Assembly (NCBI RefSeq): GCF_028769735.1
Contig: NC_088200.1
Span: 71,487,046-71,551,045 of the forward strand
DNA from: Zonotrichia leucophrys gambelii
Lineage: Eukaryota; Chordata; Aves; Passeriformes; Passerellidae
Reading direction: 5' to 3'
DNA length: 64,000 nucleotides
Position numbers and translations under genes: made by a program. Under the pieces are notes generated by a model. That model saw only the letters and a program-made list of their open reading frames with translations. It was not told the DNA's origin and searched no databases. Below, piece by piece: positions 24,208 through 36,191 of the stretch (positions are counted from its first letter, which is position 1; each line of letters opens with the position of its first letter).

Positions 24208-24212
24208 AGGAG

Positions 24213-27200
24213 AATCCATGGACTCTTTTAAAACCTCCCACAACAGAATTAAGCACATTCCTCCTCCCTGCTGAACAATTTGTGCACACACACCTGGGCA
24301 CCACGAGGAGCCCATTTCTGCCCAGATCACCTATTTTGCACAGATCTGCTCAGCAGGTTTGGGATCGTTCACTTTAATCAGCTTATTGCAGAAAATCACT
24401 TTGGATCAGTGGAGCATTTGGATGTGCCACTCCTGTAGGTGTTTTCTAATGACAGCATGCACTCAGAAACACAGAGCAGCGGCGAGCTCTTAATAAATCT
24501 GGGAGCAGAATTCAATTTACAACCTAAGGCAGAGCAGATGAAGTGCAGCGGGGTTTTTTCCCCCCTCTAACAGGTCTCTATTGAATATAAAATTGGTTTT
24601 AGATCTCAGAAGTGTGCTTTCCTCTCTGCTGCTGCCTCTTAACTCCCATCCAGCCTCTCCCTGTGTTCCTGCTGACCCCTCCCCAGCCACCGAGCTGAAT
24701 CCATTCATACTTTTCTGAAATGAGATCAAAGCTTTGATAATGAAGATCAAACAATCGCCTGCAGTGACACCTGTGAGAGCTGAAACCTGTTCAAACACAC
24801 AGGAAAGGAAAGGAAAAACTAAAAATAATTAAAAAAAAAAACAACCAAACAATAAAAATAAGGGGACAGAGTGTATTTAGACCAAACACACAAGCTCATT
24901 ACTTGCTGGGTAAATGCTGCTAAAGAGTCTGGAGATTGAGATTTTTAAGAAAGGTTGCACCATCTCCAAATAAACAACAAAACCCCAGCAAAACAAGAGG
25001 ATGGGTTTTTCCTTTGTGTGTTTCCTTGGTGAAAATTGCCATAAAATGAGGGGTTTTCTTCTTCATGAGCCACTCTGCTTTTTATTCCTGTAAATGGCCA
25101 GAATCACAGAAAGCAGTGAGAGCCCAGCTGGGATGGCAATCAGCCCTAAAGGTGGAGAGGAGAGGAGCCCAGGAGGGGCACCAGGCTCTGCATCCATGAG
25201 CCACCTTTTGGGAAAGGAACCAAGGAGCTATGAGACACAAACCAAAAAAGCGACATTTTAAACAGGAATTTCTCATTTCCACCTCTCCAAAGATCAAGGC
25301 ACAGCTTCAGGGAGCCCATGCACCTCATGTCCCCTCTACCAGATGCTCCTTCTCAGGCCCCAGGTTTTCAGAGACACTGAATGAGGACATTAAGAACAGG
25401 TTTGGGATAAAATTCAGGCATTCCAGGGTGAGCTGTGAGGCTCCTCAGGAGCATTAACCCACAAAGGAAGGTGTGACACTGGTGTCCCAAAGCCACCATG
25501 CCCTGCCAGCCTGCTCAGCACCTGCATGGACACCTGCAGGTTCCGTCTCACACATTGCAAAAATCACTCAGCAATTTTGGGTCACTTTGGGGTGGAATCA
25601 GCACCTCCCAGTGAGGAGGAAAGAGGCTGTGTCAGGCTCAAAAAATAAATAACAGGAAATTAAGGGATGACCCACCAGCTGTCCACAATGTGGGAACAGC
25701 CGTCCTTGAGTCAGCCCAGCTCTGCCCGGGCTGCTTTTGGTGTGTTCAGCAACTGGAGTGAATTTCTCTGTCGTGGCCCTGTGTCCTCTCAAGGCCAGGG
25801 GAACCTCCCAGAGCCCTGAAGACACCCCACACAAAATGCGCAGGAACAGAAAAACCACAGCAGAATGCAACGAAAATGTGACAAAATTCATTAGATATCG
25901 CTGTGCAGTAATTTTCTATACACAGCTGCCCCAACTCCAGCCCAAGCCAGATTTTTACCTTCAGCTCTGACATATTAGCACAAACCTAAAGCACGTCCAG
26001 AAAATTTTCTTGTGCTGCTGTGTTTCAAAGCAGCATCCAAACCACAAACATTACACAGTTTTAATCCACAGAGAGCCTTGAAAAAGGTCCCAGTGCTGCA
26101 CCACCACTGAAAAATTTAAATAGTTTGCCTTTCTGTTGAGTTTCAGCACAGTGCTGTAAAGGAATTTTTCATCTGACATTAAAAGCATTAGGAGAAAAGG
26201 GAACACCATGCAACTGGGACTTTATTAGGAGAAGGCAGATGTCAATCAGAGGAGAATAATCATGGTTCACATATTAAATAGGTGCTTCTGACTGGGTAAA
26301 ACAACCCAGAAATAGCACTGCAAATGGAGTTGAAGCTGGATCTTGAGGCACTGGGAGCAGGTCCTCTCAGTGGGAGCCCACGTGGTTTTTATCCACCCTG
26401 TGGCACTGGCAAAAAGGGGGAGAATAATGCACATTTTTCAAGTGCACCTCCTCCTCTGATGTCTCAATTGTTTTCTTTCCAGAGGAAAATAAATCAGAAT
26501 CAATAGTCAGTCCATGGCCCACAAGCACAGGGAAGACACTGCCTGCTGTTAATGGAGATTGTGACAGACTGAGCATCCTGAAGCCTGATTCTGTCCGAAA
26601 TGGGCACCTTTGCACAGGACAGGGAGGAGAGGAAGGTGAAAGAGCAAGACACAGGAATTCCCATCTAAAAGAGCAGATCCAAATAAAATAAACTAAAAAT
26701 CTGGGATAAAGTCTCATGTTCAGAGTAGGCAGTTAAAATAGTACAGAATGATGCAAAAACAAAATTAAAATTTAAAGTTGTTCAAAGAGCCTTTTTAGAA
26801 TTAATTTTAAAGCATTATTATAAATAAAAATGGTTGTTTCAAAAGTTTCCCAATAAATCTGGCAGACCAAAGACATTTCTGGTATCATTAGGGGGGGAAA
26901 AATTCAGAACTTAGTCTGAAGCACAGGTTTTCAGTATGAGCTCAGCTTAACTTGGTACATAACCAACATCACTTTTAAAACAATTTACCAGCCAGGTTTC
27001 CAATCCTTCCTACATGTCCATCCTCAGTATTACTAATTGTAATGAAATATTCTGGCAAGCATAACAGAAGCTCATTCTAAACCTGGTGGGACCCAACAGG
27101 AGCCATTTCAGACAAGGTTTGGTGCTGCCAAAATTCAAGTTTCAAGCCCAACATAATTCTTTGGAGCCCACACTTTCCCTGTCCTAGAAGGAGAAGAATG

Positions 27201-30059
27201 AGCTGTTTTCTGGTGGGAATGCAAGGAAAGAGATTTCAACTGCAGAACACCACAATGCTCCATAAACCACCAATAAAATTATAAATGTGAGGAATAAGTT
27301 TGATATTGCTGGTGAAAAAATATGACAGGGACCTCGAGGCCCTTGGTGGGGTGAGGGAAGTTTCAGTGGTGATGTTTCTGATTTCTGCATTTACAGAAAG
27401 GAGGCTGCTCAAACCTCAACTCCTCCTGCCCTTCCCTCTCAACATTTTAAGGATCAGGTGCCTTTAACTGACTCTTGATAACAGCAGCAGCTCAACAGGC
27501 AGGAGAAAAGATAAAAAGGTGAAAACCCCTCTTATTTGTTTGCTAAAGCTGTACAAAGCCAGAGCAGCAAGCAGGGCTCATGCTCCCAGGCAGAACTGAT
27601 GCAGTGACGTGCTTCTCTTCCTCTGAGCATCCCAGACCTGATCCCAGCATTACAAAAATCAGCAGGTTCAGGAGGTTTGGAAGTGGACTGGGGGCTTATC
27701 AAAACCACACAGTTCTTTCTCCCCAAGGCTTTAAGCAGCAGAAAATCAAGAAAGGGAAACGCCCCCTGTAAGATTTCTCTATTGCTGCTTTCAAAAATGA
27801 GAGGGGGCGAAAACAGCACAGGGGGAATGAAAAATGGGATAGCATAAGCATCCAGGACAATCCTTTTGAAGTTTGGATCAAAAAAAAAAAACCACCCAAA
27901 AAAAAGGAATGAAGCCTCAGGGGCAAGGGAAGGGAAGTTGCTGCTTTACCACATGGAGTCATTCATCTTGAGCACTTCTGTGCATCCATTACGTGTCAGA
28001 AATCACAAATTAGGCAACAGGAGGGTGATAAAAACAGACATTCCTAGAAAACATTCCCAGCAGATGATGCTTAATTCAAAGGAGTGGGTTTTTTTCCTTC
28101 CAGCATTTGCCTGAAAAGACAAAAACTCCAGCGAAACTGTCTCTGATGGCCAGTGCAGATCGATACGAGGCGAGCAGCTGGAATTAAATCAATAAAGGGA
28201 ATAATGAACCTGAAGACACTTCTCCTCAAACAGAAAGCCCAGATGACTCAAATTCCCTCACAGACACTGTCCTGCCTCACCAGGGCTGACTGTTCTCCAC
28301 ACAGCTCCAAGCTGAGGGGCCACGGTGCTGCTGAAAATGCCTCAATGGTGATTAAATTAATTAATTAAAGTAATACCTGCAGAACGATCAAAAATTTAAG
28401 TTTTACAAAGCTGCGTGTAGGAGAGGAAGATGTGGGACTGCTGGGGACCTTGCAGAGCAATCCAAATTTGGACAAAAATCCCATTTCTGGAGAGGCTGTT
28501 GCTGGCAGGGTGAAGGGGTCACAGCACACCTCACAATGTTCCCTGGCCTTGGTCAGGGTGTGACTGAGCTGCCCATCCCAAAGCAGTGCCAAAAACACCC
28601 AATCTCCCATTGAACAAGTGGTGCACCTCATTTATTGTGCCACCCTCACTGCCTTGGTGCCAAACCCCAATTTCTGCCCTGACAGGAGCAGCAGCACAGC
28701 AGCTCCCAAGCTGGAGCCCTGCCAGGGGCAGCACAGGCAGCTTTTGGGGCAGGAATGGGTTTTTTGAGGAGTTAAGCACGCCCCACTCCTGCAGAGCCCC
28801 CAGGGGGTGATGCATTGCTGCCCTTGCCAAAGGTGAGCTCCCTAAATGGAGAAGTGAGCTCCAGAGTCTGCTGAGCTGGTGTGTTCACAAGCGCTGCTTT
28901 GTGCAACGGGGAATGAAGAGTGGGAAAAAAGGAAAGGAAAAGGAAAAAATTCAATGTGGAAGTAAGAATGCTGTGGCATGATCCTGGCTGGATACCAAGT
29001 GCCCGCCAAAGCTGCCCCAATCCTCACCTGAGGAGGGCAAGGACACTGGTGAGCTCTGCTCCTTCTTCTCCAGGGCTTGGACTCCTCGCACTCCTTCCCC
29101 GCCCCGGTGTGGGTCCCTTCCATGGGGTCAGCCCTTCAGGAATTCCCCCCGTGTGCAATTCCTGAGCTCACAGCATTGCCAGGACCCTGCTCCAGCCCGG
29201 GCTCCTCTCCCTCCTGCCAGGACCCTGCTCCTGCCCGGGCTCACAGCCTCCCCCAGGGACCCCCTGCCCCACAGCGGGGCCCTGCAGTGGGGTCTGAGCC
29301 CCCCAGCACCAAGAGGAACCACACGGAGAGTGCTGGAGAGGCTGCTGTTACTGCAAAAAGCACAAAGAAATAAAACATGACGTGTTCATGGCTGTTTTGC
29401 AAGGCCAGATTATCCCACCTCCACAGGAAACCCAAGGAAATAACCATGGCCCATAGACCCCTGAGCTTGTCCCTTAAATGACAGATACTCAGGGAGTTGT
29501 GTAGCACCAAAGGTGCTCCAGAGCCTGGAAATCTGATTTTATCTGAAACTGGAGGCTATTGAGGAGGTGTTCTTGGAATAATCTCTGTCTGTGAAGCTCT
29601 GCACATAAATATATACACACAATTATGTAGAGGCAGCAGGGGGATTGCCTGGCTGTGCTCTTCAGCCAAATCAAAGGCACACATTTAAATATACATCCTC
29701 GCTAATTCTAAGAAACATTGAGAAACTGGAGCTTTGGGCACACAAAGCAATGACCTAATTGCACTCATCCCCACACAGCATTTTTCCTACTCCCAGCAGA
29801 TAAAACGCTTCAGCAACCCCCGCTGCCCTTCCTGAAATTTGTTGTGCAATGTTCCTGTCACCAGCGCAGCTCTGCTCTGCCTTAGATGTGACTGTTCCAC
29901 AGGGAAAACCACACACGCGGCCAGGGAGCCACTGCGGCTCCCTCCAGCTTCCATCATACACTTTTGGGAAGAGAGAGGAAAAATAAAAGGCTTCCAGAAT
30001 GGAATGGTATGTCCAGCATAAGCCTTGCATCCAATATTAATGAATATTCACATGTTCGT
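24213..30059. other. Last intron, mostly unique-looking
   Basis: A GC-richer zone around 28.5-29.3 kb includes the 38-bp tandem repeat. The minus-strand open stretch at 24517-24798 has an acceptor-like CATTTCAG but no matching donor. Confidence 0.5.
29179..29244. repeat. Two-copy GC-rich tandem repeat (38-bp period)
   Basis: CCAGGACCCTGCTCC and GCCCGGGCTC recur 38 bp apart (29179 and 29217). The surrounding 29.1-29.3 kb is GC-rich compared with its neighbours, but no splice-bounded exon was found. Confidence 0.8.
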
Positions 30060-30482
30060 GAATATTCATATATTAATATATTGCAACACACTCCACCTGA
30101 AATTCATATATATTAATATACATTATTATATATATTATATATTACTATATATATTACTATATTGCAGCATATTCCATCTGAAATTCATATATATTAATAT
30201 ATATTATTATATATATTGGATATAATATATTATTATATATACTAATATATTAATATATTGCAACACACTCCACCTGAAATTCATATATACCTCTATATAT
30301 ATTATATTATATTATATTATATTATATTATATTATATTATATTATATTATATTATATTATATTATATGACATGACATGACATGACATGACATGACATGAC
30401 ATGACATTATATTACAGTATATTACAGTATATTACATTATATTAATATTCATACAATAATATATTGCAACATACCCGACCTG
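30060..30482. repeat. AT-rich minisatellite with four copies of a conserved core
   Basis: A core beginning TTGCAACACACTCCACC and continuing CTGAAATTCATAT starts at 30081, 30162 (diverged), 30258 and 30464. Spacers are TATA-rich and of variable length. The large gap between the third and fourth copies is filled by the pentanucleotide array. Confidence 0.9.
30301..30440. repeat. Compound pentanucleotide array (ATTAT)13-(ATGAC)8-ATTAT-(ATTACAGTAT)2
   Basis: Thirteen ATTAT units (30301-30365) are followed without phase shift by eight ATGAC units (30366-30405), one ATTAT, two ATTACAGTAT decamers and two more pentamers. All keep a 5-base register. Confidence 0.95.
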
Positions 30483-33400
30483 AAATTCAGATTACTTTCC
30501 CCTTTGCACCTGAGTTTTTAAAGGTGTCCTCCTGTCCTCCCCAGCACAGGAAAACATATTTATATTTCCCTTTTTAAGACACACTAGCCACACAGCTGGG
30601 TTTTGGGGTTTGTCTGACACTTGGTAGAAAGACAGGCATTCAGTTTGTATGTTTGCCAGGCAAAATAGAAAGCACCAATTTAAATAAAGCTTTAAGTATG
30701 AAGGTTAAGTATTAAGCAGCAATTTAAATTTGCTTTTGAAGAGGTTTTGCCAGCGAGGGGAACAGAAGAGTCCTGGGACAGGACAGTGTGAATTTCCAGC
30801 TTTTCCAGTTTCTGCCCCTCAGCTGAACTCCTGTTTCTGGGTGAATACACTAAAAACAGTCCAGGGGTAAATATTAAACCAGTAACAGCAAGGTGAAAAA
30901 GAGCATTTTCCCAGACAATCCTTTTCTTAAAGATAATTGTTTCTGTTCATTGATCGTTTAGGCCTGAATTTCGGAATTTCTGACAGAAACCCACTATAGG
31001 AATCCCTTAAAACCAAAAGATCCAACATGCCTTTCTCTCTATGCTTGGGTGTCAAAGGGGTATTTAATGAATATTAATTCCTCTGATCTGGACAGCCATG
31101 ACTTCAAGTTTAATGGAAATTTCCAACAAGTCTACAGTTCCCTCCACAAAAGACATGGAAAAATACCTTCACATACATTTATCACAGCAATTCATGCTTA
31201 CATGCTATTTTTCAACTCAAACAGTTAATTTTAGAACAGAGAGGAGTGTATCTTGCCTTCTGTCGAGATAAACACTGTGACACACAGTGCACAGAAAATA
31301 ATCCAAAACGACAGAATTGATTTTGGAAAACGAGCACTTGCTAATACAGCTAATGATGAGTAATTCCAGGTTGGGATTTACCAGATTTGATCTGAACCAT
31401 GAACTATTTCTTTGTCTACAGCTCTGTGGAATAATACTTTAATGAGACTGTGGCAGATTTCCCCCACCAAAAAAAAAAAAAAAAAAGAAAAAAACACCAC
31501 AAAAAACAAAACAAAAAAAAAGCCACACAAAAACCCAACATCCCTCCCCGCCAAAAACCCAAAAAGCCCCCAAAACCAACAAAGAAACAAAAAATAAAAC
31601 CCAAAAAAACCAAAACAAAAATAAAGAAAAAACCCCAAAACAACAACAACAACAAAAAAAGAAAAACAAAAAAGAACTAAAAGCAAAGCAAAAAAACCCC
31701 GCAAAACAAAATGAAAAATCCCCAAAACCCCAAAAAAGATAAAAACACCAAACAAACCCAAAAACCAACCCATATTCTAACGACATAACTATTTCCTCAG
31801 AGCAACCTACAGAGTCTCATTGCATTGATGGCATGGTAATCAATGCCTGTTTTTAATTGAGGGAATTATCGCTGAAATAAAGACAGATTGTCCTCATAGC
31901 TTGCTTGGATTGATTAATTTTCCATAAAGGCATTGTGATGGTTTTATTTCTTACTTCAAAATAAGAAATAAAAGCCTGATTTGGGTTTTTTTTGCCCAAT
32001 TCCTGCCTTGCCCCAGTGTCCTCCCCTTTGATGCTGCTTTCCACATCACAGTCCTCGAACAGCTGAGCCAGGATTACAAAGCCCAGGCTCTGCCAAGAGT
32101 GTGAGAGCCCAGCGTGAAGAAGCAGCTCAGGGATCCAAGTTCCTGTTGCCTAATCAGTCCTTTCACCCTGGCCAGGAGGCAGTCCTGCCTCTGCTGTGGT
32201 TTTGCAAAAAAAACCAAAAAACAAAAAAAAAAAAAAAGAAAAAATCCAACCAAAACCCCATGAATTATATGGCAGCACAATGAACTGTCAACTACTGACC
32301 CAATCTGCAATGCTGGGAATCAAATCCCAAAGAATGCAAGTGATCAAAGGGGAGTCGTAGGTTGCAAATTTTATTGCTGTGTTTTTACTGGAACAGAGTT
32401 TATTCCTCCTAAAATCTTCTGCATTAACACAATGCACAGTCTGAAGCTGTTTAAACAGGACCTCATTCCACAATTCCACATTTCAGGGAAATTAGCCAAG
32501 TAATAAGACAACGCATTTTCTTTAGGGTATTAGGAAAAAAAAATTAGGAAAAGTTTTGAAAATTTAACTCCTGTCCCCAAAGCCTTAAACTCTGGCAATC
32601 AACTACAGAGCATATATTTTCCTAGACAATGAAAAGTATTTGTAATGCGATTTTACAATTAAACGAATGAAAGCTGCTGCAGGATCTGTGAGGGATTGTC
32701 AAACCACTGCGAGGAATTCACTTCCACGACAAACCCACCATTAAATCTCTTGTGCATTCAGCCACGAGGCGTTAGGGAAGAAACAACATCTCACACAAGA
32801 AGAACCCCCTGGCTGGGGAGATGGTGACTCAGTTTGACTCCAGGAGGGAAAGGTGAGGGCAGTAAATCAGCCAAGGGGCTGCACGTGGCACGGGGCACAC
32901 GAGGACTCTGCGAGCAGCGCTCGGCTCTCGTTGCTGCTTTCCGCCCTGCATCCCGTGGGTGCATTGTTAAAGGCCCTGGAAGCAGGAAAGGCACAAACTC
33001 GTGCCTGGCTTGGCAGGAGTGATGCTGGAATGGATGAATTTATGGAATTTTGCTGCTGCCATCAGACACAGCTTTTTTTTTGTTTCTCTTTCATAGAAGG
33101 CACTTGAGAAAGGAAAGAATCTCTGGGCGCTTTCCAGCAGAGCTGAGTCTCAGGAGGGGCTCAGGCAAGACCAAGCCATGGCTGCAGAGCAGCTTCCCCT
33201 GGTAACTGTGACTAGGCTGAGCCCTCCAGCATCTCTCCAAGCAATGCTCCTGTCCTGGGGGGAGGGATGGAAAAATACCTGTTCTGGGGAAACCAAAACA
33301 GAATAGCAACCCAGCTGGGTTTTTTCCCTTTCGCTTCTATGTTTCTTTGTTTTGTTGTTTTGGGTTTTTTCCCCCCTGTTTTTTTTTGTCATGGAAAGAC

Positions 33401-33755
33401 CAAATTTTTTCCTCTTTTTCTTCTCATTTATTTACTTTATTACACTTGTGTGTTGTCAGTGGGGTCCCTCACACTAACAGGTCTCCAACTTCTGAGCCTT
33501 TTATTACAGCACTCGCTTCAAGTCAAGACTTTTTCCCAGTAATTCTGCAAAACAGGATCTTGTGCATTGAAGAAAAAATAAAAAAGAAATTACTTTGGAT
33601 GGAATCTCATTCTGCTAGTCCTGACTTGACTATCACAATGCTGCTGAAAGAAACACTCCTGGTAGCAGGAACCTGTAGAGGTTCAAAGAGGTAAAAGCAG
33701 TGGGTGTAACACCATAAAGAGCTGCAAACCATGGAATATTTGGGGTTGGGGGGGG
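30483..33755. other. Last intron, low feature density
   Basis: Besides the A/C tract (31467-31775) and a smaller A-rich run near 32206-32250, nothing was recognised. Confidence 0.5.
31467..31775. repeat. A/C-only tract, about 300 bp (second)
   Basis: Same composition and orientation as 14281-14587, starting with an 18-base A run and containing AAAACCCC-like units. It lies in the last intron of the minus-strand gene. Confidence 0.95.
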
Positions 33756-34075
33756 ATGTCTGGAGATGATCTGGTGCATGCCACAGGAAGGTGCCCAGCT
33801 GGGGCTGGGATGGCTCCACACAGGGACACTCCAGGCCCTCCCTGGGCAGCTGTTCCAGGGCTCTGCTGTCCCTCCATGCACACAAGTTCTCCCTCCTGCT
33901 GCCCTGCCCCTCGCTGCCCTTTCTTTGATGGCCGCTGCTGCTGCTGCTGGCACTGGCAGCACCGAGCAGAGCCCGGCCCGTGCTCTGGCAGCCCCTGCTG
34001 ATGTTGGGGGGCATTGATGGCATCCCTGGCAGTGTTCCCTTCTGCAGCCTGCCCAGCACACAGATGCTGCACAGC
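33756..34075 (-). mobile_element. CR1-type LINE fragment
   Basis: On the plus strand the segment reads as the reverse of a CR1 3' region: CAGGCCCTCCCTGGGCAGC then TGTTCCAGGGCTCTGC, and later TTCTGCAGCCTGCCC, which match CR1 'gcccagggag' and 'cctggag' landmarks. It has no clear terminal repeat. A short CTG run (about 33928-33942) lies within it. Overlapping frames of up to 158 codons on the minus strand are repeat by-products. Confidence 0.65.
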
Positions 34076-36167
34076 CCAGATCACCCAGGAGCTGGAAATC
34101 TGACCCCACAGCAGGTCGCTGCCTCAGATATGGCTAAAAATCTGAATAATCAATTAAACAGAATGCTCAGATTCAAAGAAACAAGCAGCCTGCTTTGCAG
34201 AATGTGCTCTCCTGCAGAGATGCTGTGGTTGCAAGTGGAGAATTCCTGTAGCACAAACCCTCCCTGCACAGGAGCTCTGCACTGGGAACGCTGCAGGGCT
34301 CCTCTCCACAGCCCAAGGATGAGCTCTCCCATCACAGCAGGTCACTCCAGCTGAAACTGCTCCTCAGTGTGGCTGGGGACATCCCTCAGCAAAATAAGCG
34401 TCCCTTGATAATGGTTGCCTTGGTATCCTTAATGAAATCCCACCTTGCAGCACGTTCAGCTCATCTCAGGACATAAAAGCCTGATTGCAAGAGGCACGGG
34501 GAAAATGAGGTGATGCCAGTGGAAAACATGCCTTTCATCCATAGAAATAACTCCTGAGAAAACAAGGTGCTCAACAAGGAGTCAGGATGCCCTGACAGCA
34601 AAGAGCAATTCGCCAGAATTCAGTGCACATCTATCTGTACATAGATCTAGGATTGCACTGGCATTCCTGCATGCACAAAATAATTAATTTTTCCATTTTT
34701 CACTGGTTTTCCAGAGTACAGAATTAGATGCGGGGTCTTTATTTACCTTCTAAAGGACTGTGAAGAGAAACAAGCTCTGTGGAGTTTCTCAAACTGATCT
34801 ATTTCCCCAGAACTCCTCCTCATTATTAGCATTTCTGCAGCACACTATTAAATTCAGCCAGAGATGCTGCTTCATTTTTTCCTCTGGAAACACTATTTTG
34901 CAAGCCAAGAAATATAACTGACAATTCCTTAATATACTGCCCAAAAGTTCTTTCTCATTTCAAGTCATCTTCCCTAATCCCGTTTCTCATATTACATCCT
35001 CTGCTCCGCGCTGATACTCTTCAAGCCTTATCAAATGTTTCCCTTTGTTGTCCTGCAGCCAGCCTGTATGTGTTTAACCTGAACCCATCCCTCATAAATC
35101 CGGGCTCCAAATTCCTTTCCTGTGCACGGAGTGAGTTGTTCCCTCCATCCCTGAAGCTGTCAGTGCCCACTGCTAACGAGACCTCAGCATCCCCAGCGAC
35201 AGGAGACCTCTGCTGATTGGGCTGAAATTGGGTTGGTCCTCACTGCTGTCAAATCAGCATTCCAAATTCATGCCCAATTTGCTGTCAGTTACTACTTTTT
35301 GTAAGTCCCTTTTGGCGTTGCTGCTTTCCAAGGTTCCCCTCACCCTCAGGAATCCGTGGCTTGGATTATTTCTCCCTCGATAATAACCTATAATAATTCC
35401 CCGGTGCTAATTAATGTTTCCAAAATGCTTTTACAGTGGCAAGAGCTGTATAAATATTAAGTGTCCTTATCTGTGATGGGGAAACGTGGCCCATTCCTGT
35501 TGTCACATAAACTTCACATCAACACACTCTGTGCATGGCCCTCGGTCATGGGCACTTGATTTCCAACAAAGCCCTGCTGACTGGATGCAATAATGGGAAA
35601 TATTTATGTGTGGGCTGTGTACACACAAGAGCTGGGCCCTGCCATGTGGGTGTTGCACACACAAAACACGGCCCGAGCCACTCTGCTGTTTATGAATTGA
35701 ATGTAAACAGAAACTCAGAACATTTTGCAGCTTTGCCTGTGTATTTTACACCCATTTTTTTGCTGTATAAACACTGTCTCACTGAGTTATTGGCTGCCCA
35801 GCAAGCCCTGGTGCAGGGGGATTGTTCAATACTGAATGAAACGAAGTGTGGTGAGCTCAGGCAGCTTGGCTATTAATCATTCAGGAAAACAAAACTAGCA
35901 CAAAAGCCCTTATTTCCTACATTTGACTCTGCCGAGTGCCACTCCCAACGCTCCGTCCCACACAGGAGTGGAACACGTTTGTGCACACTTTAACCCCTTG
36001 GGTTTCTGTCCCAGAGCACCAGCACAAGGGGACCATGAGCACGGGGCACACAGAGGAAGGAAACCAGCCCGGATAATTGGTTAAAGCAGGCATTACATAG
36101 GTTGGCAAGGTTTATTCTTCCAAAAGGCCACATTCTTGGATCTGGTCCAATAAATCACTCACTGCAG

Positions 36168-36191
36168 AACTCCTCAGAACTCTGAGGAGTT
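36168..36191. repeat. Perfect 10-bp inverted repeat
   Basis: AACTCCTCAG and CTGAGGAGTT are separated by four bases (AACT). A single small hairpin-forming site of unknown meaning. Confidence 0.8.

Noticed and set aside
30025..30440. Regular spacing that might suggest a CRISPR-like array
   Set aside because: The spacers are TATA-rich repeats themselves and unit spacing is irregular. It is an AT minisatellite with a microsatellite inside.
33607..34109. Minus-strand frames of 133-158 codons
   Set aside because: They overlap each other in several phases over a CR1-type fragment and a CTG run.
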